From Cauispirillum nitrogeniifigens (GTDB lineage: Bacteria; Pseudomonadota; Alphaproteobacteria; Rhodospirillales; Rhodospirillaceae): a DNA stretch of 64,000 nt. Below, one piece after another: positions 26,553 to 34,296 of this stretch. How positions within the stretch are numbered: the stretch's first letter is position 1; every line of letters begins with the position of its first letter. The notes under the pieces were generated by a model. The model was not told where the DNA came from, did not search any database, and was given only the letters and a program-made list of their open reading frames with translations. A program made the position numbers and the translations under genes. Location of the stretch: the NCBI RefSeq assembly GCF_049800675.1, contig NZ_JBLOOT010000003.1:62001-126000 (forward strand). Reading direction: 5' to 3'.

Positions 26553-27848
26553 ATGAACAAGACCCTTCCGGTCGTCATCATCGGAGCCGGGCCGGTGGGC
26601 CTGGCGGCGGCGGCGGAGTTGAACGAGCGCGGCCTGCCCTTCGTGGTGCTGGAGCGCGGCGCGGCGGCGGCGGCCTCCATGGGCGAATGGGCCCATGTGC
26701 GCCTGTTCTCGCCCTGGCGCTTCAACATCGCTCCAGCGGCGCGCCGGCTGCTGGAAGCGTCCGGCTGGCAGGCCCCGGACGCCGAGGACATCCCCACCGG
26801 CGGCGACATCATCGCCCGCTACCTGCGGCCCCTGGCGGAGCATCCGGCCATCGCCCCGCACCTGCGCACCGGCACGACCGTCACTGCCATCAGCCGTGAC
26901 GGGCTGGACAAGCTGAGCGACGCCGGCCGCGCCGACCGGCCGTTCCGGGTGCGCTTCGCCACCGCCCACGGCGGCAGCGGCAGTGTCCTGGCCCGCGCCG
27001 TCATCGACGCGTCGGGCACCTGGACGACGCCCAATCCCATGGGGCTGGACGGCCTGCCGGTGCCGGGCGAGGACGCGCTTGCCGACCGCATCGCCTATGG
27101 CCTGCCCGATGTCCTGGGCGACGACGCCTATGCCGGCGCCCACACGCTGGTGGTCGGCGGCGGTCATTCCGCCATGAACGTGGTCCTCGACCTGCTGACG
27201 CTGAAGGAGCGGGCGCCGCAGACCCGCGTGACCTGGGCGCTGCGGCACGACCGCCCGCAGCGCATCGAAGGCGGCGGCCTCAACGACCGCCTGCCGGCGC
27301 GCGGCGACCTCGGCCTGCGCGCCATGCAGGCCATCGCCGACGGCCGCCTGACCCTGCTGGCGCCGTTCGGGGCCGAGCGCATCCAGCGCGACGGCACCAG
27401 CCTGACGGTGGAGGGGGTGCATGCCGGGCGACCGGTGTTCCTGTCGGTGGATCGCATCATCGTCTGCACCGGCTTCCGCCCGGACGTGGCGATGCTGCGC
27501 GAGGTCCGCGTCGCCCTCGACCCCGCCGTCGAGGCGCCGCTGGCCCTGGCGCCGCTGATCGATCCCAACCTGCATTCCTGCGGCACCGTGCCGCCACATG
27601 GCGTGGCGGAACTGAGCCACCCGGAGAGCGGCGTCTTCATCGTCGGCATGAAAAGCTATGGCCGCGCCCCCACCTTCCTGATGGCGACGGGCTATGAGCA
27701 GGTGCGCTCCGTCGTCGCCCACATCGCCGGGGACCACGCAGCGGCCCGGCGGGTCCAGCTGGTACTGCCGGAAACGGGCGTGTGTTCGGCCCCCGCCCCG
27801 GCCACGATATCGGTGGGCGCGGCCAAGTCCTGCTGCGGCGCGGCATGA
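26553..27848 (+). CDS. FAD-dependent oxidoreductase/monooxygenase-like flavoprotein with C-terminal CC
   Basis: A 431-residue soluble flavoprotein. The FAD motif GAGPVGLAAA is at 11-20, and a second nucleotide motif VVGGGHSAMNVVLDLL lies near 198-213, as in flavin monooxygenases and ArsO-like proteins of arsenic islands. The C-terminus adds a tail with Cys near 409 and the pair Cys427-Cys428 (SCCGAA), recalling the terminal dithiols of mercuric reductase. A GGAG site precedes the ATG. It overlaps the next MFS gene by ATGA. The substrate is unknown; oxidation or reduction of a thiol-bound metalloid, or of a toxic organic compound exported by the MFS protein, are possibilities. Confidence 0.87.
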   Translation: MNKTLPVVIIGAGPVGLAAAAELNERGLPFVVLERGAAAAASMGEWAHVRLFSPWRFNIAPAARRLLEASGWQAPDAEDIPTGGDIIARYLRPLAEHPAIAPHLRTGTTVTAISRDGLDKLSDAGRADRPFRVRFATAHGGSGSVLARAVIDASGTWTTPNPMGLDGLPVPGEDALADRIAYGLPDVLGDDAYAGAHTLVVGGGHSAMNVVLDLLTLKERAPQTRVTWALRHDRPQRIEGGGLNDRLPARGDLGLRAMQAIADGRLTLLAPFGAERIQRDGTSLTVEGVHAGRPVFLSVDRIIVCTGFRPDVAMLREVRVALDPAVEAPLALAPLIDPNLHSCGTVPPHGVAELSHPESGVFIVGMKSYGRAPTFLMATGYEQVRSVVAHIAGDHAAARRVQLVLPETGVCSAPAPATISVGAAKSCCGAA

Positions 27849-29050
27849 ACCGGCGCCGGTTCATCGCCGCGCTGGGCGTCGGACAGATCGCCTCCTGGGG
27901 GACGCTGTACTACAGCTTCCCCCTCCTGGCGGTGCCGATGGAGGACGCGCTGGGCGCCGACCGCACGACGCTGTACCTGGCGCCGACCATCGGCCTGCTG
28001 GTCGGCAGCCTGGGCGCCTATCCGGTGGGGCTTGCCATCGACCGCGGGCACGGGCGGGCGGTGATGGCCGGCGGCGCGCTGCTGGCGGCCCTGCTGCTGG
28101 CTGCCTGGGGCGCGGTGGAGAGCGTGGCGGGGCTGTATGCCCTGTTCGCCGGGCTGGGCTTCGCCCAGGCGATGACGCTCTATGATCCGGCCTTCGCCGT
28201 GGTGGCGCGGCGCTACGGCGCGGAGGCGCGCGCGGGCATCACCACCCTGACCCTGTGGGGCGGCTTCGCCAGCACCGTGTTCGTGCCGCTGGTGCAGGCG
28301 CTGCTGACGGTGCTGACCTGGCGCGAGACGCTGCTGGCCCTGGCGGCGGTGAACCTGCTTCTGTGCCTGCCCCTCTACGCCACTGCCATCGACCGCCGCA
28401 AGGACGCCGCCGTACCGCCGCCGGCGCAGCCGCATGCGGCGGCGCCCATCCGGCCGGCCTGGGCCTTGCGCCAGCCGGTGTTCTGGATGCTGGCGGCCTG
28501 CTTCACCCTGTACTACGGCACATTCTCGGCCCTGACCTACCACCTCTATCCGCTGCTGCTCGAACGCGGGCTGTCGGCGACGGCCGTGGTGGCGGCCATC
28601 GCCGTCATCGGCCCGGCACAGGTGGCGGGGCGGCTGTTCGTCTGGATGCTGGCGCGCGACCGCTCGGTGCGGCTGGTCGGCGGCGTGACGGTGGCGGCGC
28701 TGCCGGCGGCGCTGGGCCTGCTGATGGTGGCCGAGGGCGTCGTGGCGCTGACGCTGTTCGCCATCGTCTACGGCGCGGCCAACGGCATCATGACCATCGT
28801 GCGCGGCGTGGCGGTGCCGGAACTCCTGTCGCGGGAAGCCTATGGCGCCCTCAACGGCATGATCTCGGTGCCGCAGACCGTCGCCAAGGCGGTCGCCCCG
28901 GTGGCCGCCGCCGCCCTGTGGAGCCTGTCGGGCGGCTACGGCCCGGTGCTGGCCGTCATCGTCGGCGCCGCCGTCCTGGTGGCGGTCTTCTTCTCGGCGG
29001 CGTCGGTCGTGAGCATGCGTAACGAGACGGCGGCCTCCTCCGTCCAATGA
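27845..29050 (+). CDS. MFS transporter
   Basis: A 401-residue twelve-helix inner membrane transporter. The N-terminus MNRRRFIAALGVGQIASWGTLYYSFPLL is characteristic of an MFS subgroup often found with flavoproteins and metal-response genes. A loop motif GLAIDRGHGR is near residue 65 and a hydrophilic central loop with PPPAQPH splits the two halves. ATGA overlap with the flavoprotein gene implies that the two act together, probably enzyme plus exporter. It has few cysteines, so any dithiol binding would be on the partner. Confidence 0.88.
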   Translation: MNRRRFIAALGVGQIASWGTLYYSFPLLAVPMEDALGADRTTLYLAPTIGLLVGSLGAYPVGLAIDRGHGRAVMAGGALLAALLLAAWGAVESVAGLYALFAGLGFAQAMTLYDPAFAVVARRYGAEARAGITTLTLWGGFASTVFVPLVQALLTVLTWRETLLALAAVNLLLCLPLYATAIDRRKDAAVPPPAQPHAAAPIRPAWALRQPVFWMLAACFTLYYGTFSALTYHLYPLLLERGLSATAVVAAIAVIGPAQVAGRLFVWMLARDRSVRLVGGVTVAALPAALGLLMVAEGVVALTLFAIVYGAANGIMTIVRGVAVPELLSREAYGALNGMISVPQTVAKAVAPVAAAALWSLSGGYGPVLAVIVGAAVLVAVFFSAASVVSMRNETAASSVQ

Positions 29051-29088
29051 TCGAGCGCCGCATGGACGGCGCGATCAGGAGGCACACC

Positions 29089-29283
29089 ATGACCGTCAGT
29101 TCCCTGCCGCGCCCCGCCGCGCCCCCGTCCCGTCCGGCCGTCCGGCCCGACACCGCCAACGACAACGACAACCGGGAGGCCCCGTCGTCGGCGGCGCGGT
29201 TCACCGACCACCGCCCGGCCCTGCGGCGGAACGCGCCGCCGCCCCTGCCCCTGGCGCTTCTGTGCGCGGAGATCATCCCATGA
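29089..29283 (+). CDS. Small proline-rich protein ahead of the ECF sigma gene
   Basis: A 64-residue product that I do not recognise, rich in Pro, Arg and Asn-Asp (TANDNDNRE). AGGAGG sits seven bases upstream of its ATG, and its stop overlaps the sigma factor start (ATGA at 29280-29283), both strong signs that it is translated. It has one short hydrophobic stretch near the C-terminus (PLALLCAEIIP) but no full membrane helix. It could be a leader peptide that couples translation of the sigma gene, or a small binding partner. Confidence 0.65.
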   Translation: MTVSSLPRPAAPPSRPAVRPDTANDNDNREAPSSAARFTDHRPALRRNAPPPLPLALLCAEIIP

Positions 29284-29825
29284 CCGCCATCGACCTGTCC
29301 GCCCGCCGCGAAACCGTGCGCCGTTTCGTCCTGCGCCTGGTCGGCGTGCCCGACCTGGCCGACGACATCGTCCAGGAAACCATGCTGCGGGCGATGTCCT
29401 CGGCCGCCGGGTTCGCGGGCCGCGCCAAGCCGGACACCTGGCTGTCGGCCATCGCCCTCAACGTCCTGCGCGACCACTGGCGCAAGCCGGCGAGCCGGGC
29501 CGAGCACACCGATGCCTCGGCCCTGGACACGCTGGCCGATGACCACGACGTCGTCCTCGACCTCATGAAGGCGGAAATGGGAAGCTGCATCGCCGGGCAC
29601 CTCATGGCCCTGCCCGACCGCCACCGCCAGATCCTGGCCCTGCACGACATGGGCGGCGCCGGCCATGCCGAGATCGCCCGCATCATGGGCATCGGCGAAG
29701 GCAACGCGCGGGTCCTGCTGCACCGCGCCCGTGCCGCCCTGCGGGCGCGGCTGAGCGGCTACTGCGATCTCGACCTGACGGACGACGAGGTGCCCTGCGC
29801 GCCGCGCCAGGGAGCAGCGTCATGA
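29280..29825 (+). CDS. ECF-type sigma-70 family RNA polymerase sigma factor
   Basis: A 181-residue sigma factor. Region 2 contains VPDLADDIVQETMLRAM, and region 4 (about 105-160) contains LPDRHRQILALHDMGGAGHAEIARIMGIGEGNARVLLHRARAAL. No anti-sigma factor of recognisable type is adjacent. The C-terminal tail has two cysteines (YCDLDLTDDEVPC), unusual for a short ECF sigma and in keeping with the cysteine theme of this cluster. It is flanked by MFS genes and coupled to both neighbours by ATGA overlaps. It might switch on the downstream MFS operon and other loci. Confidence 0.88.
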   Translation: MTAIDLSARRETVRRFVLRLVGVPDLADDIVQETMLRAMSSAAGFAGRAKPDTWLSAIALNVLRDHWRKPASRAEHTDASALDTLADDHDVVLDLMKAEMGSCIAGHLMALPDRHRQILALHDMGGAGHAEIARIMGIGEGNARVLLHRARAALRARLSGYCDLDLTDDEVPCAPRQGAAS

Positions 29826-31036
29826 GCGCCCCGGCCTCCACCTCCTCCCTGCGCGGCGGCGCCGTGGTCCTCGCCTGCGCCTCGGTGGTGCTGGCGCTGT
29901 CGCTGGGCATCCGCCATTCCTTCGGGCTGTTCCTGCAACCCGTGACCATGGCCGGCGGCTGGGAGCGCGACGTCTTCGCCCTGGCCATCGCCTTGCAGAA
30001 CCTGGTATGGGGCGCCGCCCAGCCCTTCGCCGGCCTGATCGCCGACCGGCTGGGGTCGGGCAAGGTGATCGCCGGCGGTACCGTCCTCTACGTCCTGGGG
30101 CTGGCGGTCATGGCCCTGCCGGGCGCCGACCAGACGCTGTTCGTCTTCGGCGCCGGGCTGCTCGTCGGGCTGGGGTTGAGCGGCACCACCTATCCGCTGG
30201 TCCTGGGGGCGGTCAGCCGCGCCGTGCCGGCGGAAAAGCGCAGCCTCGCCATGGGGCTGGCGATGGGGGGCGCGGCCTTCGGGCAGTTCATCATGCTGCC
30301 GGCCGCGCTGACCGGCATCGGCGCCCTCGGCTGGTCCGGGGCGCTGGTCGCCCTGGCGCTGCTGGCAACCACAATGCTGCCCCTGGCGCTGGGCCTGCGG
30401 GACCGGCAGACGGGCCGTGCCGCCACCGCCCCCAGGCTCGGCGCCGGCATCGCCGAGGCGTTGCGCCATCGCGGGTTCCAGTTGCTGGCCGCAGGGTTCT
30501 TCGTCTGCGGCTTCCAGGTGGTGTTCATCGCCACCCACCTGCCGGCGTTCCTGGCCGACAAGGGCATGGCGCCGGAGGTGGGGTCCACCGTCCTGGCACT
30601 GATCGGCCTGTTCAACATCGCCGGCACCTACTACGCCGGCCTGTGGGGCAGCCGCCACAGCAAGCCGCGACTGCTGTCGGGGCTCTATCTGGCGCGAGCC
30701 GTCGCCATCGCCGCCTTCGCCTTCCTGCCGATCAGCGAGGGCAGCGCCTATGCCTTCGGCGTCGTCCTGGGGCTGTTCTGGCTGTCGACCGTGCCGCTGA
30801 CCAACGGCACCATCGCCAGCCTGTTCGGCGTCGCCAACATGGCGACCCTGGGCGGCGTGGTGTTCTTCGCCCACCAGTTGGGCGCGTTCCTCGGCGGCTG
30901 GCTGGGGGGCACGGTGTACACCGCCTTCGGGTCCTACGAGCTGGCCTGGGCGGTGGCGGTCGGCCTCAGCCTGATCGCCGCCCTCCTCAACGTCCCCATC
31001 CGCGAGCGCGCCGTCGCTGCCGGGGCGGTGGCATGA
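29822..31036 (+). CDS. MFS transporter
   Basis: A 404-residue twelve-helix transporter, distinct from the one at 27845. The N-terminal half has ALSLGIRHSFGLFLQPVT and a GLIADRLGSGKVI loop. This subgroup (NarK/oxalate-formate antiporter-like) covers organic anion carriers. Its ATG overlaps the sigma gene stop, and its own stop overlaps a 36-residue membrane peptide. The substrate is unknown. Confidence 0.86.
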   Translation: MSAPASTSSLRGGAVVLACASVVLALSLGIRHSFGLFLQPVTMAGGWERDVFALAIALQNLVWGAAQPFAGLIADRLGSGKVIAGGTVLYVLGLAVMALPGADQTLFVFGAGLLVGLGLSGTTYPLVLGAVSRAVPAEKRSLAMGLAMGGAAFGQFIMLPAALTGIGALGWSGALVALALLATTMLPLALGLRDRQTGRAATAPRLGAGIAEALRHRGFQLLAAGFFVCGFQVVFIATHLPAFLADKGMAPEVGSTVLALIGLFNIAGTYYAGLWGSRHSKPRLLSGLYLARAVAIAAFAFLPISEGSAYAFGVVLGLFWLSTVPLTNGTIASLFGVANMATLGGVVFFAHQLGAFLGGWLGGTVYTAFGSYELAWAVAVGLSLIAALLNVPIRERAVAAGAVA

Positions 31037-31143
31037 GGGCGGTGGTCGCGGTGGTCGCGGCGGCGGGGCTTCTCGCCGTCCTCGCCGCCTACCGCGACCC
31101 GGCCATGGGGCTGGCCCTGGCCTTCGTGACGTACTGCCAATAG
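31033..31143 (+). CDS. 36-residue single-helix membrane peptide
   Basis: The ATG overlaps the MFS stop (ATGA) and encodes MRAVVAVVAAAGLLAVLAAY, a positively charged start and one hydrophobic helix, then a short tail ending in Tyr-Cys-Gln. It is too short for most gene finders. The overlap, the start context and the immediate terminator behind it support translation. It may be a regulatory subunit of the MFS transporter; I do not recognise a family. Confidence 0.6.
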   Translation: MRAVVAVVAAAGLLAVLAAYRDPAMGLALAFVTYCQ

Positions 31144-31147
31144 GGTC

Positions 31148-31178
31148 GGGGCGAGCGGTGAAGGCCGCCCGCCCCTTT
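31148..31178. terminator. Bidirectional terminator between convergent operons
   Basis: GGGGCG-a-GCGG pairs with CCGC-c-CGCCCC around a TGAAGG loop, followed by TTT on the plus strand. It lies between the 36-residue peptide gene and the convergent AhpD-like gene. Confidence 0.7.
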
Positions 31179-31181
31179 ACC

Positions 31182-31646
31182 TTATCCGCAGCAGGCGACC
31201 GCCGCTTCCGGTGCCGGGGAGCCGAACGCGGCGGCGGCATGCTTCAGCGCGTGGGAGCGGATCATCGCCACCAGGGCGTGGACGGCATCCAGCCGCTCCT
31301 GCGTCGCGCCCAGGCCCCGCGCCGCCTCCAGATGCCTGGCGATGTTGGCGGTGCAGTTGACCGCCAGGGCCGCCCCCAGGGCCATCAGCTCGGCCAGCTC
31401 GGTGGTCGGAGCGCAGCCGCAGGCCGCCGGCGCGGGGTCCTTGCCCAGGGCGTGGCGGCGCATGCCCTCGGTGGCGTCGCTGCGCACGCAGACGGCGCCG
31501 GCCACGGCGGCCTGGATCGCGGCGTCGTCGGCACCGGCCTTGCGCGCGGCGCCGACGTGATAGGTGGTGCACGGGCGGCAGCCGGCCGCCACCGACACGG
31601 CCACGGCGATCAGTTCCTTTTCAAGCATCGTCAAAGACATGGACAT
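31182..31646 (-). CDS. Carboxymuconolactone decarboxylase/AhpD-like protein with many cysteines
   Basis: A 154-residue helical protein of the CMD/AhpD fold. The redox motif is Cys23-x-x-Cys26 followed by TTYHVGAARKAGA, as in alkylhydroperoxidase-like CMD proteins. Extra cysteines are at 53, 76, 78 and 98, and the protein ends in Cys152-Cys153-Gly. This dithiol ending is shared with the PadR and flavoprotein products nearby, though this gene converges on their operon. A likely role is thiol-based peroxide or adduct reduction. Two in-frame ATGs (31646 and 31640) each have a workable GGGAG or AGGA site. Confidence 0.87.
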   Translation of the reverse strand: MSMSLTMLEKELIAVAVSVAAGCRPCTTYHVGAARKAGADDAAIQAAVAGAVCVRSDATEGMRRHALGKDPAPAACGCAPTTELAELMALGAALAVNCTANIARHLEAARGLGATQERLDAVHALVAMIRSHALKHAAAAFGSPAPEAAVACCG

Positions 31647-31722
31647 CTCCCGTCCTGCGGGGGCCCGGACACCCCGGACCCGATCCCCGTTGGACGGTGG
31701 CGCGCCGGCCGCCGTTACACCC

Positions 31723-32454
31723 CTACTTCACGAAGAAGCGCACCGGCACCACCAGGTCGATGCGGTCGCCCGCCATTTCCGGCGGCGGCGGCGGCAGCGG
31801 TTCGGCGCGACGGAGCATCTCCAGTGCCTCCTCGTCGAGCAGGCGATGCCCCGAGGACTCCCGTAGCGATGCCCGCAGCACCCGGCCGTCGCGGTCGAGG
31901 GTGAAGGCCACCTCCACCACCCCCTCCTGGCGGCGGGCCTGCGCCGCGCGGGGATAGCGCTTGTGCCGTTCCAGGTGGGCCAGCAGCGCCCCCTGCCAGG
32001 TCGGCACGGCGTTGGAGCGGCTGACCACCGGCTCGTCGCGGCGCGGTGCCACCGCCTGCCGGGCCGGCGGGGCCTCGACGGCGGGCGGCGGCGGCTCCTG
32101 CCGGGGCGGCGGAGGCTTTGCGGCCACGGGCTTGGGAGGCGGCGGGGGCTTGCGCTCCACCACCGGCTTGGGCGGCAGCGGGACCGGCGGCGGCTCCTCG
32201 GCCACCGGCTCCGGCTCGGGCTCCGGTTCGGGCGTCGGAGGTTCGGGCATGGGCTCCGGCTCGGGCGGCGGTTCAGGAGGCGGTTCCGGGGCCTGGACCA
32301 GCGGCGCCAGGTCGATCATCACCGCCGCCGGGGGCGGCAGGGGCGGGGCGCTGTTGGCGGTCCAGGCCAGCATGCCGGCCACGGCCCCGGCGTGGACGCC
32401 CAGGACCACGGCCAGGCTTCCGGTCCAGCGCAGGGCGTCCTTGCGCGGGGTCAT
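31723..32454 (-). CDS. tonB: TonB energy-transducing protein
   Basis: A 243-residue inner membrane protein. One N-terminal helix (about residues 11-32) is followed by a long Pro-Glu then Pro-Lys rich spacer (about 50-130) that can span the periplasm, and a TonB C-terminal domain (about 155-243) with YPRAAQARRQEGVVEVAFTL. It passes energy from ExbB-ExbD to the outer membrane receptor encoded at 35659-37836. It overlaps exbD by ATGA and ends the operon. Confidence 0.93.
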   Translation of the reverse strand: MTPRKDALRWTGSLAVVLGVHAGAVAGMLAWTANSAPPLPPPAAVMIDLAPLVQAPEPPPEPPPEPEPMPEPPTPEPEPEPEPVAEEPPPVPLPPKPVVERKPPPPPKPVAAKPPPPRQEPPPPAVEAPPARQAVAPRRDEPVVSRSNAVPTWQGALLAHLERHKRYPRAAQARRQEGVVEVAFTLDRDGRVLRASLRESSGHRLLDEEALEMLRRAEPLPPPPPEMAGDRIDLVVPVRFFVK

Positions 32455-32870
32455 CCGCCCTCCAGGCCGACGAGGGCGACCTTGAGATAGCCGGCGGCAC
32501 GCAGGTCGTTCATCACCTCCATCAGGCGACCGTACTCGATGGCCTTGTCGGCGCGCAGGAACACTCGCCGTTCGCGGTCGCCGGCGGTGGCGGCGTCCAG
32601 GGCGGCGGCCAGCCCGCCCGCCGGCACGGGGTCGTTGCCCAGGGACAGGCCGGCGTCCTCCCGCACCGTCAGGTACAGGGGCTCGTCCACCTTGGGCAGC
32701 GGCTGCGCCGTCGATGACGGCAGGTCCACCGGCACGTCGACGGTGGCCAGCGGGGCGGCGACCATGAAGATGATCAGCAGCACCAGGATCACGTCGATGA
32801 AGGGGGTGACGTTGATCTCGTGGTTGACGTCCAGATCGTCGTCACGCCCGGTGTTGAGACGAACCGCCAT
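32451..32870 (-). CDS. exbD: ExbD biopolymer transport protein
   Basis: A 139-residue protein with one N-terminal helix carrying the essential Asp in INVTPFIDVILVLLIIFMV (about residues 20-38) and a periplasmic domain behind it. It forms the proton-driven motor with ExbB. It begins five bases after the exbB stop and overlaps tonB by four bases. Confidence 0.94.
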   Translation of the reverse strand: MAVRLNTGRDDDLDVNHEINVTPFIDVILVLLIIFMVAAPLATVDVPVDLPSSTAQPLPKVDEPLYLTVREDAGLSLGNDPVPAGGLAAALDAATAGDRERRVFLRADKAIEYGRLMEVMNDLRAAGYLKVALVGLEGG

Positions 32871-32875
32871 GCCCC

Positions 32876-33817
32876 CTACTCCGCCGCGCGCAACGCGGGC
32901 CGGCGGCCGCGGTCAAGGTCGCGGCTGACCAGTCGCATGACCTCGGCCGAGGCATCGCCGAGCTGCGCCCGCACGCCGGAGATGGCGCGGGCGAAGGCGT
33001 TGTAGATCATCACCGCCGGAATGGCCGCGACCAGCCCCAGGGCGGTGGCCAGCAGCGCCTCGGCAATGCCCGGCGCGACCACCGCCAGGTTGGTGGTCTG
33101 GGCCTGCGAAATACCGATGAAGCTGTTCATGATGCCCCACACGGTGCCGAACAGGCCGATGAACGGCCCCGTCGAACCGATGGACGCAAGGATGCCCGTG
33201 CCCTTGGTCATGCGCCGCCCGGCGGCGGCCTCGATGCGCTCCAGGCGGGAGGCGACGCGCTCCTTGATGCCGTCTGCCGGCAGGTCGGGGGACAGGGCGA
33301 TCTCGGCCAGGGCGGCCTGGACCAGCGCCGCCGGGGCGCCGGGGCCGGACACCCGCTCCTTGGCCTCCAGCAGGCTGCGGACCTGCCCAAGGCCCTCCAG
33401 GGCGCGCGACAGGCGGCGGCGCTCGCCACGCAGTTCCACGGTCTTGGCGAGCCACACGGTCCAGGTGGCGACCGAGGCCAGGGCGAGGCCGATCATCACC
33501 GCCTTCACCACCCAGTCGGCGGCCATGAACATACCCCAGGCCGACAGGTCATGCGGCAGGGCGGCCGGCCCGTCCTCGGCCACGGGCGCGGAGGTGGGGG
33601 CCGGGGTGGTGGCGGCCGGAATGTCGGCCGGAACGTCGGCGGGCGGCGCGCTCCCAAGGGCGGCCAGGGGGGCGGTCAGGGGAGCGGCCACGGGCGCGCC
33701 CGCCGGTCCCTCCGCCTGGGCCAGCAGCGGCCGAGGCGCGACGAGCAGAAGGGCCGCCGCGACGGCGAGGCCAATGCGGGAAAAGCGGATCATGGCGGTG
33801 TTCCTGTCGTCGTTCAT
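32876..33817 (-). CDS. exbB: ExbB proton channel with long periplasmic N-terminus
   Basis: A TolQ/ExbB family protein of about 313 residues. A signal-peptide-like N-terminus (IGLAVAAALLLVAPRPLLA) and an Ala/Pro-rich periplasmic stretch precede three membrane helices. The MotA/TolQ core GSTGPFIGLFGTVWGIMNSF and the final helix ALGLVAAIPAVMIYNAF are clear. The start at 33817 overlaps the upstream stop (ATGA). The next Met at 33793 has a better AGGAA site and is an equally good choice. The N-terminal extension is typical of the alphaproteobacterial tonB-system ExbB. Confidence 0.92.
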   Translation of the reverse strand: MNDDRNTAMIRFSRIGLAVAAALLLVAPRPLLAQAEGPAGAPVAAPLTAPLAALGSAPPADVPADIPAATTPAPTSAPVAEDGPAALPHDLSAWGMFMAADWVVKAVMIGLALASVATWTVWLAKTVELRGERRRLSRALEGLGQVRSLLEAKERVSGPGAPAALVQAALAEIALSPDLPADGIKERVASRLERIEAAAGRRMTKGTGILASIGSTGPFIGLFGTVWGIMNSFIGISQAQTTNLAVVAPGIAEALLATALGLVAAIPAVMIYNAFARAISGVRAQLGDASAEVMRLVSRDLDRGRRPALRAAE

Positions 33818-34290
33818 CGCCGGGCCAGCACGCCCAGGGCCTCGCCCAGGGACCAGGAGGCGGTATGGATGTCGCCGCCCCAGGTCTCCACGGTCAGCCA
33901 CAGCGTGTCGTCCGGCCCGTAGGTTTCGGGGAAGTGGACATGGCCGTGCAGTCGGTAGGGATTGCCGCCCAGCATCTCGCCCGTCTCGCGGCCGGCCTCG
34001 GGCGCGCCGACGTGCAGCCAGGCGGCCTTGACCGCCTTGGCGCCGGCGGCCGACAGGATGACGGTGTAGTCCTTGAGGATCTCGCCATAGGGATCGCGGC
34101 GCGGCGGGTCGACCACTTCCTCGGCCAGCGTCACCTCGAAGGGACCGACGGCGACCGGGGCGAGAACGCGCTCGCCCATGTGCGCCCAGTGGGCGCCGCT
34201 GACGTAGCCGGGGCCATAGAACACCGACGCCCCAAGCACCAGGGCCGAGAGGTGGAACTTCCAGCGGTTCCAGGTCGTGCGCATGGGCAT
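33814..34290 (-). CDS. Small membrane-anchored protein of the iron-uptake operon
   Basis: A 158-residue protein with one N-terminal helix (about 13-30) and a periplasmic domain with many aromatic and His residues (HVHFPETYGPDDTLWLTVETWGG). I do not recognise the family. It lies six bases after the PepSY membrane gene, with its AGGAG site inside that gene's end, and overlaps exbB. Its position suggests a periplasmic accessory in siderophore or iron handling next to the PepSY protein. Confidence 0.8.
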   Translation of the reverse strand: MPMRTTWNRWKFHLSALVLGASVFYGPGYVSGAHWAHMGERVLAPVAVGPFEVTLAEEVVDPPRRDPYGEILKDYTVILSAAGAKAVKAAWLHVGAPEAGRETGEMLGGNPYRLHGHVHFPETYGPDDTLWLTVETWGGDIHTASWSLGEALGVLARR

Positions 34291-34296
34291 GTTCTC

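Noticed and set aside
32100..32290. Simple-sequence repeat in tonB
   Set aside because: The repeated GGC/TCC pattern encodes the Pro-Glu/Pro-Lys spacer that every TonB has; it is not an independent repeat element.
32046..32717. Gly/Pro-rich plus-strand frames opposite tonB
   Set aside because: They mirror the proline-rich TonB spacer and carry no motif.
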